Source: JBFGFX01 sp965232455 | GTDB lineage: Bacteria; Pseudomonadota; Gammaproteobacteria; Steroidobacterales; Woeseiaceae | Assembly: GCA_965232455.1 (NCBI GenBank) | Contig: OZ246981.1 | Location: forward strand, 4,092,001-4,156,000 | Direction: 5' to 3' | Length of the DNA stretch: 64,000 nt | Part shown: positions 8,949-17,848 of the stretch, piece after piece | Position numbering within the stretch: position 1 is the stretch's first letter | How the letters are laid out: every line of letters starts with the position of its first letter | Position numbers and translations under genes: made by a program | Notes under the pieces: generated by a model | What the model was told of the DNA's origin: nothing | The model's database searches: none | Seen by the model: the letters and a program-made list of their open reading frames with translations, nothing else

Positions 8949-11108
8949 TCAAAAGACGCTTGAGCCTTCGGTCAGAATTCGCGGCGTTACGAAAATGAGC
9001 AACTCCGATTGATTCGACGTTCGGGCCCGCGAACGGAACATGACGCCAACGCCGGGAATATCCGCCAGGAACGGAACTTTGGTCAAGGTGTCCCGCCGTT
9101 CCGTTTCGTAGATGCCGCCGAGGACCACCGTTTGACCGTCGTTGACCAACACCTGCGTTTCGACCGATCGCGTATCGATACTCGGCACGAAACCGCCCGT
9201 CGCGCTGGCGACCAGTTCACCGATGTTGTCCCTGCTGACGCGCAAGTCCATGATGATGTTGTTGTCGGGCGTTATCTGCGGCGTTACCGTCAGGCTCAAC
9301 ACTGCCTTTTTGAACTGCGTAGTCGTTGCGCCCGAGGATGCCGCTTCCTGAAACGGAATCTCGACACCCTGCTCGATAATCGCTTCCTTTTGGTTTGCGG
9401 TCACGACGCGTGGCGTCGAAACGATCTCGCCCCGGCCCTCCGCCTCCATGGCCGTCAACTCGAGGTCGATCAGGTAGTCGCTCTCCAGCACGGCAATCGA
9501 AAACCGGCCGGCCGCATCGGCGATCGGAACGTTGACGTTATAACGATTCGCCAGATTCGGAAACTGAACCGGGAAAATCGTTCCGTTGGTGGGATCCGCG
9601 AGGTTGTCGAGGATCGAGGTGATCATCGTATCGGTGCCAGCGCCGTTACCGGAGATGACGGTTGCGCCGTCCGCGCCGTTTTGATCGAACGCCGTTGCGC
9701 CGAGCCGCACGCCCAGGTCTCGACTGAAATCGTCGTTTACCGTCACGATGCGCGATTCGATCAGCACCTGCCGAATCGGGATATCGAGCGTCCGCACGAG
9801 GCGACGGATGTCCTGCAGGCGTTCGGCGGTGTCCTGGACGAGGAGCGTATTGGTACGTTCATCGATACCGACGGTCCCCCGATCGGACAGGAGTGAGCCG
9901 CCGGCGCCACCGGCACCGCCGATCAGCGAGGCCAGATCGGCCGCTTTCGCATAGTTGACCTGCAGGAATTCGGAGTACATGGGCTCGAGCTCGACGATTG
10001 CCGCCCGTGCCTCGAGATCCGCCTGCTCGCGCGCCGCGATTTCCTCGGCAGGCGCCACGATGATGACGTTGCCGTTTTCACGCATGTCGAGACCCTTGGT
10101 CGTCATGACGATGTCGAGCGCCTGATCCCAGGGAACGTTTCGCAGCCGCAGCGTGACGTTGCCCTGAACGGTGTCGGACACGACGATGTTCCGGCCCGAG
10201 GTCTCCGCGAGCAGCTGCAACACCGCGCGCGTTTCGATGTCCTGGAAATTCAGCGTCAGCCGCTGTCCGGAGTACTCGCGCTCCTCGGAGAACACGCTGA
10301 CCTGCTCCGCGTCTTCCGGCGCGGGATTGATCTCGATCGTAAATTCGTTGTCGGACTGGTAGGCAAGCTGCTCGTAATCACCTTCCGCCGAAATCACGAT
10401 CCGTGTGTCCAGGTTCGTGCGCAGGGTGTCAACCGTCGTCACCGGCGTCGCAAAATCCATGACGTCGAGGCGTCGCATCAGCTCGCTCGGCAGGCTGGTG
10501 TCCTGGAACACCGCGACGACCCGGCCGCCTTCCTGGCGGATGTCAACCGGTGTGCCGGGGTCGCTCAGATTGACGATGACGCGGCCGCCACCGTCGCGGG
10601 TGCGGCGAAAATCGACGCTGTTGACGGCGCGACTGCCGCTGGCCGCGTAGGAAGCGACCTGCCCCGAGGACTGCGTGGTGCCCGCGAACTGCGTGGAGGC
10701 GGGCGAATCGCTGCCTTCGCCGCCAAGCGTGACAAAAATCGTGTTGCCGCTGCGCCGGGTTTCGTAGGCGACCATTGCTTCGAGATTCAGGACCACTCGC
10801 GTCCTGCCGTTCGCCTCGGCCGTCAATACCGTATCGAGCGGCCCGAGATTCACGTCCCTGCGGCGCGACGTCAGCCCCAACGCCGTCTCCGGCAAATCGA
10901 GCGCGATACGCGCGGGGTCTTCGATCGTAAAGGTCAACGGCTCTGGCGCCGGGCTGCTGGTGATCAGCTTCAATTCCACCCGTTGCCCCGGCAGACTTTG
11001 CACCTGAATGTCCTGTAGGCGGTTACCCTCCTGAGCGTTTGCGGCGTGCCCGCAAACGATGAGCAGCAGAGCTTGAGCCGCTACAGCGAGTCTATTTTTG
11101 AGCGTCAT
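8949..11108 (-). CDS. pilQ: Type IV pilus secretin PilQ
   Basis: Outer-membrane secretin through which the pilus leaves the cell, 719 aa. A signal peptide spans about residues 1-25. Two beta-rich AMIN-type segments, predicted to bind peptidoglycan, fill roughly residues 30-270. Then come an STN/N0 domain (about 290-350) and an N1 domain, and finally the secretin core with VSTPRVVTANQKEA and the conserved end VPFLADIPGVG...LLIFVTPRIL. It is the last gene of the pilMNOPQ operon, 27 nt after pilP. Full-length for the family. Confidence 0.95.
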   Translation of the reverse strand: MTLKNRLAVAAQALLLIVCGHAANAQEGNRLQDIQVQSLPGQRVELKLITSSPAPEPLTFTIEDPARIALDLPETALGLTSRRRDVNLGPLDTVLTAEANGRTRVVLNLEAMVAYETRRSGNTIFVTLGGEGSDSPASTQFAGTTQSSGQVASYAASGSRAVNSVDFRRTRDGGGRVIVNLSDPGTPVDIRQEGGRVVAVFQDTSLPSELMRRLDVMDFATPVTTVDTLRTNLDTRIVISAEGDYEQLAYQSDNEFTIEINPAPEDAEQVSVFSEEREYSGQRLTLNFQDIETRAVLQLLAETSGRNIVVSDTVQGNVTLRLRNVPWDQALDIVMTTKGLDMRENGNVIIVAPAEEIAAREQADLEARAAIVELEPMYSEFLQVNYAKAADLASLIGGAGGAGGSLLSDRGTVGIDERTNTLLVQDTAERLQDIRRLVRTLDIPIRQVLIESRIVTVNDDFSRDLGVRLGATAFDQNGADGATVISGNGAGTDTMITSILDNLADPTNGTIFPVQFPNLANRYNVNVPIADAAGRFSIAVLESDYLIDLELTAMEAEGRGEIVSTPRVVTANQKEAIIEQGVEIPFQEAASSGATTTQFKKAVLSLTVTPQITPDNNIIMDLRVSRDNIGELVASATGGFVPSIDTRSVETQVLVNDGQTVVLGGIYETERRDTLTKVPFLADIPGVGVMFRSRARTSNQSELLIFVTPRILTEGSSVF

Positions 11109-11135
11109 TCGTTTACTCCCAATTCGATTCAGGTG

Positions 11136-11663
11136 TCAGTCGGCGAGCCCGACCGCGGCTTCTCTTTCCAGATAACCGCCAATCCCGTCCGAAATTATTT
11201 CAATCAGGTCGATCTTCGAGTCGGTGATCTCGATGATCCGTCCATCGTTTTGACCCAGATAGTTTCCGGGCACTACGCGATGAATCAGGCCGTCCGAATC
11301 CTGGACCAGCCCGTAACTGATCTCACCCTGGCGAAGGGTGCCGACCATGCGCAACGTGTCGAGCGGAAACTGCTCGAGAAATTCGCGGCTTCGCTCCGGG
11401 TCCGGCCGCGCACCGCCGCCGCTCGCCTGCGAAATCTGCGGTGAATCCGGTGTGAACGGCGAGCGGAGACCCTCCGCATCCGCGACGTAGGCGAATACTT
11501 CGTAGGGAGTGATCTCCGGCAGAGGCTCGATGCGACCGCCCGGTCTCGCCTTGATCTCGTTGATATAACTGTCCAGATCGTCCATGTCGCCGGCGCAGCC
11601 CGCGAGGCCAAAGCCCGCGACGAACAAGGTGACGATCAAGCGGCTGTTTTTGCAAGCTTTCAT
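11136..11663 (-). CDS. pilP: Type IV pilus lipoprotein PilP
   Basis: Inner-membrane lipoprotein, 175 aa, that links the PilN/PilO dimer to PilQ. A signal peptide ends in a lipobox LAGC with C23 as the lipidated residue. The C-terminal PilP core includes LRMVGTL and GYLEREA. It starts 2 nt after the pilO stop, so it is tightly coupled in the operon. Confidence 0.93.
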   Translation of the reverse strand: MKACKNSRLIVTLFVAGFGLAGCAGDMDDLDSYINEIKARPGGRIEPLPEITPYEVFAYVADAEGLRSPFTPDSPQISQASGGGARPDPERSREFLEQFPLDTLRMVGTLRQGEISYGLVQDSDGLIHRVVPGNYLGQNDGRIIEITDSKIDLIEIISDGIGGYLEREAAVGLAD

Positions 11664-11665
11664 TG

Positions 11666-12265
11666 CTATTCAGCCTCCTCTTCGAGATAGCGATAGGTTT
11701 TTGCCGTGACCGTGATCGATAGATCATCGTACGTGGCGGTGTTTTCCGGGCTGATGTTGATGTCGTGCAGCGTGACGATTCGCGGCAGCGCGGCAACACC
11801 GCTGACAAACGTCGCAATCTCGTGATAGCCGCCGGAGAGCACGATTCTGATAGGCTTCTCCGCATAAAAGTCTCTTGGTATCTCGGGTTGCGGCTGGAAA
11901 AGCTTCTCCTGCAAACCCGCGGCCAGACCGGTCTGAGAAATGTCCACGATCAGACTCGGTATTTCGGTCTCACCGGGCAGCTGGCGTAACATCGTGCCGA
12001 ACGATTGCTCCATCTGACGCAGCTGGGCTTGATAGGCGTCGTAGTTGGCTGCCTTACGCTGTTTGTTCTCGAAGGAAAGTTTGAGATTCTGTTCTTCGCC
12101 CTCGGCGTTCGCCAGCTGCGGCGCCTTGTCCTCGACGATAAAAAAGTAAACGCCGAAACCGACGACCAGAACGAACACGATCGCGATGACGGCGGCCCGG
12201 AATGCCAGGGGCCAGCGGCCGACGTCGTTGACGTCCAGGCTTTGAAGTTCCTCGACGAGGTTCAT
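11666..12265 (-). CDS. pilO: Type IV pilus assembly protein PilO
   Basis: Inner-membrane alignment-complex protein, 199 aa. One membrane helix lies at about residues 22-43. It is followed by a coiled-coil stretch (residues about 50-80) and a ferredoxin-like periplasmic domain containing the FYAEKPIRIVLSGGYHEIA segment. Its start overlaps the pilN stop by 4 nt (ATGA), implying coupled translation. It forms heterodimers with PilN in characterised systems. Confidence 0.94.
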   Translation of the reverse strand: MNLVEELQSLDVNDVGRWPLAFRAAVIAIVFVLVVGFGVYFFIVEDKAPQLANAEGEEQNLKLSFENKQRKAANYDAYQAQLRQMEQSFGTMLRQLPGETEIPSLIVDISQTGLAAGLQEKLFQPQPEIPRDFYAEKPIRIVLSGGYHEIATFVSGVAALPRIVTLHDINISPENTATYDDLSITVTAKTYRYLEEEAE

Positions 12266-12825
12266 CCGGCATCCTCCTCGTCATCGGACTTGGTCTGTGT
12301 CATCGTCACGACGAACTCCGCCTGCCGTTGCTGACCCTGATCCCTGGTTTCGACTCTCGTTACGCCCGGATCGGTCAACCAGTCGGACGAGTCGATTTGC
12401 CGCATCAGCGCGGAAACGCGTGTGCTCGATTGGGCGATGCCGGTAATCTCCACGGCGGAACCTGCCTGCCTCATCGCCGTCAGATAAACGCCCTCCGGAA
12501 GTTTGCGCGTAATTTCGTCAAACAGGTGCACAATCTCCGGCCTGCTTTTCTGCAGTTGTTCGATGATCTCCATGCGCGCCAGCAGCCGTTCTTTCTGGCG
12601 CTCCAGACCGTCGATCTCTTCGATGCTCTTGTCGAGTTCCGCAATTTCCGCCGTCAGGCGCGCGTTGCGTTGAAGCTGATGGTCGATCATCCCGGAGTAG
12701 GAAAAAATCACGAAACCGACGACAACGACGCCGGCGACAAACGCACCCGCCACTGCGACCAGGAAGTCGCGCTGCCGCTGCTGTCGCTCGGCCTCGCGCC
12801 ATGGCAATAGGTTAATGCTGGGCAT
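12262..12825 (-). CDS. pilN: Type IV pilus assembly protein PilN
   Basis: Bitopic inner-membrane protein of 187 aa from the ATG at 12825. The N-terminal motif INLLPWRE is diagnostic: it docks into the groove of cytoplasmic PilM. One membrane helix follows (about residues 23-45), then a coiled coil and the periplasmic domain. A longer start at 12849 would run into pilM and loses the conserved N-terminus. The chosen start is 1 nt after the pilM stop. Confidence 0.94.
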   Translation of the reverse strand: MPSINLLPWREAERQQRQRDFLVAVAGAFVAGVVVVGFVIFSYSGMIDHQLQRNARLTAEIAELDKSIEEIDGLERQKERLLARMEIIEQLQKSRPEIVHLFDEITRKLPEGVYLTAMRQAGSAVEITGIAQSSTRVSALMRQIDSSDWLTDPGVTRVETRDQGQQRQAEFVVTMTQTKSDDEEDAG

Positions 12826-12826
12826 T

Positions 12827-13888
12827 TTAGTCGAAGCTCCTAAGTGCAAGTCCGCAGGCGGTCAGAAGCGCGGTCGAGTCCTTATGGACGCCCTGCGACT
12901 TGGCCTTGGAAGAAATTTTCATCTGCCCGAGGGGGTCGCCCACCTCCGTGGGTATTCCCACCCGGCTGGAAATGACGTCCGAGATCCCAGGAATGTTTGC
13001 ACAACCACCGCAGACCAGGATCATGTCCGGCTGGTCGCGCCCGCCGCCCGACGCCAGATAAAACTGCAGCGAGCGGCTGACCTGCTGAGTCATGTCGTCG
13101 ATGAACGGTTCCAACACTTCGGGTTGGTAGTTGCTGGGCAGGCCGCCTTGTTTCTTGGCGCGGCCCGCGTCTTCCATACTCAATCCGTAGGTCCGCATGA
13201 TCTCCTCGGTCAGCTGCTGGCCGCCGAAGGCGAAATCGCGCGTGTAAATGACTTTGAGATCCTGCAGCACCGAGAACGTCGTGCTGCTGGCGCCGATATC
13301 GACGATGGCGACGGACTGCCCGATGCCGTTCTCCGGTATTTGGTGGCTCAGGAGGCGACACGCATTCTCCAGCGCGAAAGCCTCGACGTCGACGATCTGC
13401 GTCTCAAGGCCCGCCGCCTGAACGGCAGACTGGCGCTGCTCGACGTTGTCGGTCCGGGTAGCGACCAGCAGCACGTCCAAGAGCTCGGGGTCCTTTTCGT
13501 TGGGTCCGATGATCTCCCAATCGAAACTGACCTCTTCCATCGGAAACGGAATGTACTGATCGGCCTGAATCTCGACCTGGCCTTCGAGGTCACGCTCCGA
13601 CAGGCTCGACGGCATCTGGATAACCTTGGTAATGGCGGCGTCACCGGAGATCGCGACCGCGACGTCGGTGGCCTTGGCGCCCGAACGCTTGACGGCTCGT
13701 CGAATAGCCTCACCAACCGCCTTCGCATCCACGATCGCCTTTTCGCTTACCGAAGAAGGCGGCGTGGGTTCCGCTGCATAGGATTCGACCCGATAGCGTT
13801 TTCCGCTCTGCGAAAGCTCAATGAGTTTCACCGACGAGGTTGTGATATCGAGGCCTACCAACGGCTGTTTTTTCTTGCCAAATAGCAC
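12827..13888 (-). CDS. pilM: Type IV pilus actin-like ATPase PilM
   Basis: Cytoplasmic actin/FtsA-fold protein, 353 aa, first gene of the pilMNOPQ operon. The nucleotide-fold motifs GLDITTSSVKLIEL near the N-terminus, AIVDIGASSTTFSV in the middle and LVCGGCANIPGI near the C-terminus are clear. The start is a GTG at 13888 with AAGGA 7 nt upstream. The promoter must lie in the AT-rich intergenic region that it shares with the divergent ponA/mrcA gene. Confidence 0.94.
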   Translation of the reverse strand: MLFGKKKQPLVGLDITTSSVKLIELSQSGKRYRVESYAAEPTPPSSVSEKAIVDAKAVGEAIRRAVKRSGAKATDVAVAISGDAAITKVIQMPSSLSERDLEGQVEIQADQYIPFPMEEVSFDWEIIGPNEKDPELLDVLLVATRTDNVEQRQSAVQAAGLETQIVDVEAFALENACRLLSHQIPENGIGQSVAIVDIGASSTTFSVLQDLKVIYTRDFAFGGQQLTEEIMRTYGLSMEDAGRAKKQGGLPSNYQPEVLEPFIDDMTQQVSRSLQFYLASGGGRDQPDMILVCGGCANIPGISDVISSRVGIPTEVGDPLGQMKISSKAKSQGVHKDSTALLTACGLALRSFD

Positions 13889-14340
13889 GTATTTTTCCTT
13901 CTAAGTCGGTAAGTTGCACGTCAAATCTAGTGCGGATATGAGCATGGCAATTTAACTATATATCAATAAAATGTTAAATAAAACGTGACTTTGTTCACGG
14001 TCCCGCGATCCGTATGTTACGTCCGGCGGCGGCTCCAATTCCGTGAACTGGTCGACGCCATCAACCGGCACTGGTCGATCGGCGGCCAGGCCCCCCGATC
14101 GGCCCCGTTTGCCGGCCCGCCGGCAGCGGTCATTCCCCGCGGATAACGCTGTCACACAAACGCGAAGTCGTGGAGTAAGCGATTGCAGCGCGTGGCAATT
14201 GCTGGCTATCATCCAGCCTTGGGCATAGCCTATTGAGGCGATTCAGGGCTGTTTATGGCTCGATCTCTAGGCGACTATAACTGTCGATCTTCACTCTAAA
14301 TCCCTAATTATTAGCGGAATTTATCGAGTAAGGCCGGACT
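13889..14340. other. Divergent intergenic region pilM / mrcA
   Basis: A 452-nt non-coding stretch. The pilM-proximal part (about 13950-13983) is AT-rich and could hold the pil promoter: reading the minus strand, TTTATT, 16 nt, TATAGT. A CRP/Vfr-like palindrome lies just upstream of that. The rest, towards mrcA, is GC-rich with no ORF that looks real, and I see no clear mrcA promoter boxes in it. Confidence 0.6.
13984..13999. promoter_or_regulatory. CRP/Vfr-like binding site upstream of pilM
   Basis: CGTGACTTTGTTCACG has the core GTGA-N6-TCAC of the CRP-family consensus with perfect half-site symmetry. It lies about 96 nt upstream of pilM, next to an AT-rich likely promoter. Vfr, the CRP homologue, controls pilus genes in Pseudomonas. 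No CRP/Vfr gene is in the window, so function is inferred. Confidence 0.45.
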
Positions 14341-17055
14341 ATGCAGCACTCTCGGAAGCACTCTAAGGGACCCGGTCACAGAATCGGGCGCCGCCGCTGG
14401 CGTTGGCTGATTCCCGTCGTCGGCTTGAGTTTCTGCGGCACGATGGCGGTCACCGCCACGGTGATCGGCGCTTATTATTACGTCGAGCCGGGTCTGCCCG
14501 AGGCCGAGACCATTCGCGACATCCCTTTGCAGATCCCGCTGCGCATATTCAGTCGCGACGGGCGCCTCATCGACGAAGTCGGAGAGCGACGCCGCGTCCT
14601 GGTCAATTACGACGAAATTCCGCCACACGTCGTCAACGCCTTCATCGCGGCGGAAGACCGGCGCTTTTGGGAACATCCCGGCATCGACTACCAGGGCATC
14701 GTTCGCGCGGCCGTCAGGCTCGCAGCGAGCGGCCAGATCAGCGGCGGCGGCAGCACGCTCACGCAGCAGCTGGCTCGCGACTATTTCCTGACGCGCGAAC
14801 AGGTTTTTACGCGCAAGATCCGTGAGGCGTTTCTGGCCTACAAGATCGAGCAGGAATTCTCCAAGGAGGAGATTTTTGCGCTATTCGTCAACAAGATGTT
14901 TTTCGGCCAGCGGGCCTACGGCGTGGCCGCCGCGGCGCAGGTGTATTTCGGCAAGGAACTGAACGACATCAACGTTGCCGAAGCGGCGACGCTGGCCGGC
15001 GTCCTGCCGGCGCCGTCTCAATACAATCCGGTGCGTAGCCCGGCCAATGCATCGGTGCGGCGCAGCTACGTTCTCGACAGGATGCAAGATCTCGACTTCA
15101 TCGATCGTACCGAATTCGACGCCGCCATGGATTTTCCGCTGCTGTCGAAACTGCACGGCACCGCAAATGAGCTGTCGGCGCCGCACGTGGCGGAGATGGT
15201 GAGACGGGAAATGGAGCGACGTTACGGCGAGGACGAATACGACTCTGCGGGCTTCAGCGTCGTGACGACCGTCGATTCTCACATTCAGAACGGCGCCAAC
15301 TACGCCGTCCGCAACGGACTGCTCGAGTTCGCGCGACGCCGCGGCTACCGCGGGCCGATTGCCCAACTCGAGTTCGACCTGGACCTCGCAGAGCTGCACG
15401 ACACCGAGTACGAAGCCTGGCCGGAGGCCGTTCGGGTCTCGCTCGAAAACTACGGGAACCCCGGGGGTCTCCAGGTGGCGCTGGTCACCCTCGTCAACGA
15501 AAACAACACCGTGGACATCGTTTTGCAGTCGGGCGAACGTTCGCTGCTGCCCTGGCACACGATCTCATGGGCGAAGCCCTTCATCGATCGAGAGACAAGT
15601 GGGCCGGCGCCCGAGACGGCTGCCGAGATCCTCGCTCCCGGGGACATCGTTTACGTCATGCCGATCACAATCGGTGGTTACGCGCTCGCGCAGTTACCGG
15701 AAGCCCAGTCCGCAATCGTTTCTCTCGATCCGAACGACGGGGCGATCACCAGCCTGGTCGGCGGCTTCGATTTTTCGATCAGTAAATTCAACCGCGCGAC
15801 GCAGGCGGCACGTCAACCCGGCTCGTCGTTCAAACCGTTCGTGTATTCCGCCGCCCTCGAACAGGGCAACACGGCGGCAACCATCATCATGGACTCACAC
15901 GTTGTCGTCAGCTCTTCCGAACTCGAAGGCGACTGGCGACCCGAGAACTACAGCAACAGGGTTTACGGCGAGCAGCGGATGCGGGAAGCCCTCGTACGCT
16001 CCATGAACCTGGCGTCGGTGCGCCTGCTGCTGGAAAAAACCGGCATCGGCAACGCGGTCCGCCATCTGGCCCCGTTCGGGTTCGGCGCCAGCACGCTCAT
16101 CCGTAACGGCTCCCTCGCTCTCGGCGGCGGCAGCGCTTCGCCGCTGGACATGGTGCAAGCGTACGCGGCGTTCGCCAACGGCGGTTACGGCGTGAAACCG
16201 TACGTCATCGACAAGATCGTCGGCGCCGACGGTCAGGTGCTTTACAGGGCGGATCCCCTGGTCGTGTGCCGTCGCTGCGAGCCCGAGGAACAGGAGGAAT
16301 ACCTGCGTCCCGCCGCGGAGCCGCTCAGCGATCCGGTCGGCGCCGCCGCAATAGTCAGCGAAATCGCCAACAGCATCGAATACCTTCCGGACGGCGACGA
16401 ACCGGGCTACTCGCTTGAGCTCGACAACCGTTATCCAATCACCCTGGAGCAGATGGCCGAAGTCGGCGAGAGCTACCAACCCGACGCAACCGTGATTCCG
16501 GAGCTGTTCGAGGACGTCTCGCTGGCGCCGCGCATCATCACGGAACAAAACGCCTATTTGATCCAGGACATGATGCGCGACGTCGTGCGCCGCGGCACCG
16601 GCGTAAGGGCCTGGCGGGAACTTCGGCGGCGCGATCTGTCCGGTAAAACCGGCACGTCGAACGACCGCCGCGATGCCTGGTTCGCGGGCTTCAACAGAAA
16701 CATGTCGTCCATCGCCTGGGTCGGCTACGACAACTACGATTCGCTTGGCCCCGGAGAGGAAGGCTCACGCACAGCGTTGCCGATCTGGATCGAGTTCGCG
16801 CGGATCGCGTTGCGCGGTGTGCGCGAGCGGCAGATGCCGATACCCGACGGCATCGTCACGGTACGCATCTCCAAGTCGAGCGGCTGTCCCGCAGATTCCC
16901 GGACGCCCAGCTCTGACGTGATGTTCGAGTCATTCCGCATCGGCCACGTTCCCGAATGCGAGTTGACCGACGCGTTACCGGACATTTTCAATATGGACGA
17001 CGATCTGGACTTCGCGGAAGACACGCGTGATCCCGAAGAAGAAACGCTGTTCTAA
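14341..17055 (+). CDS. mrcA: Penicillin-binding protein 1A (bifunctional transglycosylase/transpeptidase)
   Basis: Class A PBP of 904 aa that polymerises and cross-links peptidoglycan in the periplasm. A basic N-terminus is followed by one membrane helix (about residues 22-46). The GT51 transglycosylase domain carries EDRRFWEHPG with catalytic E105. The transpeptidase has SSFK (nucleophile S495), SMN (residues 554-556) and KTGTSND (from residue 769). Its size and its position opposite pilMNOPQ match PonA/MrcA of other gammaproteobacteria. Confidence 0.95.
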   Translation: MQHSRKHSKGPGHRIGRRRWRWLIPVVGLSFCGTMAVTATVIGAYYYVEPGLPEAETIRDIPLQIPLRIFSRDGRLIDEVGERRRVLVNYDEIPPHVVNAFIAAEDRRFWEHPGIDYQGIVRAAVRLAASGQISGGGSTLTQQLARDYFLTREQVFTRKIREAFLAYKIEQEFSKEEIFALFVNKMFFGQRAYGVAAAAQVYFGKELNDINVAEAATLAGVLPAPSQYNPVRSPANASVRRSYVLDRMQDLDFIDRTEFDAAMDFPLLSKLHGTANELSAPHVAEMVRREMERRYGEDEYDSAGFSVVTTVDSHIQNGANYAVRNGLLEFARRRGYRGPIAQLEFDLDLAELHDTEYEAWPEAVRVSLENYGNPGGLQVALVTLVNENNTVDIVLQSGERSLLPWHTISWAKPFIDRETSGPAPETAAEILAPGDIVYVMPITIGGYALAQLPEAQSAIVSLDPNDGAITSLVGGFDFSISKFNRATQAARQPGSSFKPFVYSAALEQGNTAATIIMDSHVVVSSSELEGDWRPENYSNRVYGEQRMREALVRSMNLASVRLLLEKTGIGNAVRHLAPFGFGASTLIRNGSLALGGGSASPLDMVQAYAAFANGGYGVKPYVIDKIVGADGQVLYRADPLVVCRRCEPEEQEEYLRPAAEPLSDPVGAAAIVSEIANSIEYLPDGDEPGYSLELDNRYPITLEQMAEVGESYQPDATVIPELFEDVSLAPRIITEQNAYLIQDMMRDVVRRGTGVRAWRELRRRDLSGKTGTSNDRRDAWFAGFNRNMSSIAWVGYDNYDSLGPGEEGSRTALPIWIEFARIALRGVRERQMPIPDGIVTVRISKSSGCPADSRTPSSDVMFESFRIGHVPECELTDALPDIFNMDDDLDFAEDTRDPEEETLF

Positions 17056-17106
17056 GCGGTTTGAATAAGAGCGCACAGCGAAGGCAGACTGACCGGCGAA
17101 CGGACA

Positions 17107-17718
17107 ATGGGCAAAAAAGCAGTAAACGGCAACGATCGGGCACGCCGCGTGGTCGCGCAGGAGGCCGCGCGCATCATCGTCGAGCAGGGCGTCCAGGACT
17201 ATCGATTGGCAAAAACCAAGGCCGCCGAACGGCTCGGCATGTCCGATCGGGGTTCGCTACCGCGCAACGGCGAAATCGAAGAGGCCGTTGCAGAGCATTT
17301 GCAGCTGTTTCGCCACGACACACACTCGCCGCTATTGCAGTCTTTGCGGTCGGCCGCGCTGTCTGCGATGCAGTTGCTGTCCCCGTTCACGCCGAGACTC
17401 GTCGGCCCGGTGCTCGCGGGCACCGCGGGCGAACATTCCGCCGTCAACCTCCACGTCTTCTCGGACAGCGCGGAGCAGGTGGCTCTATTGCTGCAGGACG
17501 GCGGCATCGCCTACAAACCCTTCGAGCGCCGCTATAAAAGCCGGCGCGGTCGCAGCGAGACCTACGCAGCGTTTTCCTTTCTGCACCGCAATTCGACGAT
17601 CGAAGCCACCGTGTTTCCGTTTGACGGCATTCGACAGGCGCCGATGAGCCCGGTGGACGGCAAACCCATGCGCCGGGCGGATCTCGCGAAGGTTCAGGAG
17701 ATGCTCGAGGCGTCGTAA
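17107..17718 (+). CDS. Conserved protein of unknown function (possible nucleotidyltransferase-like fold)
   Basis: 203 aa, soluble, with no signal peptide or membrane helix. The N-terminal third is helical and basic (DYRLAKTKAAERLGM). The C-terminal half is an alpha/beta region with VNLHVFSDSAEQVALLL and a conserved-looking tail IRQAPMSPVDGKPMRRADL. I recall similar proteins in other proteobacteria that carry unreliable names; a nucleotidyltransferase-like fold is my guess, not something shown. It lies 51 nt after mrcA on the same strand and may be co-transcribed. Coding looks real from codon usage and the open frame. Confidence 0.7.
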   Translation: MGKKAVNGNDRARRVVAQEAARIIVEQGVQDYRLAKTKAAERLGMSDRGSLPRNGEIEEAVAEHLQLFRHDTHSPLLQSLRSAALSAMQLLSPFTPRLVGPVLAGTAGEHSAVNLHVFSDSAEQVALLLQDGGIAYKPFERRYKSRRGRSETYAAFSFLHRNSTIEATVFPFDGIRQAPMSPVDGKPMRRADLAKVQEMLEAS

Positions 17719-17848
17719 AAATCCGCTCCGACGACGGCACCAACGGTGCTCGGCGCGGGTGAGACTTTGCCGGTAGTTGCCACTCCTCGAACCACGAGCC
17801 GACAGTCCGTCGGAACGGGTTTCTACGCGTCTGGCATTGTTCCGGTCA

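Noticed and set aside
14341..17055. PBP1A as an unusually extended enzyme
   Set aside because: At 904 aa it is somewhat longer than E. coli PBP1A, but the spacing between its active-site motifs is near normal, so nothing special is claimed.
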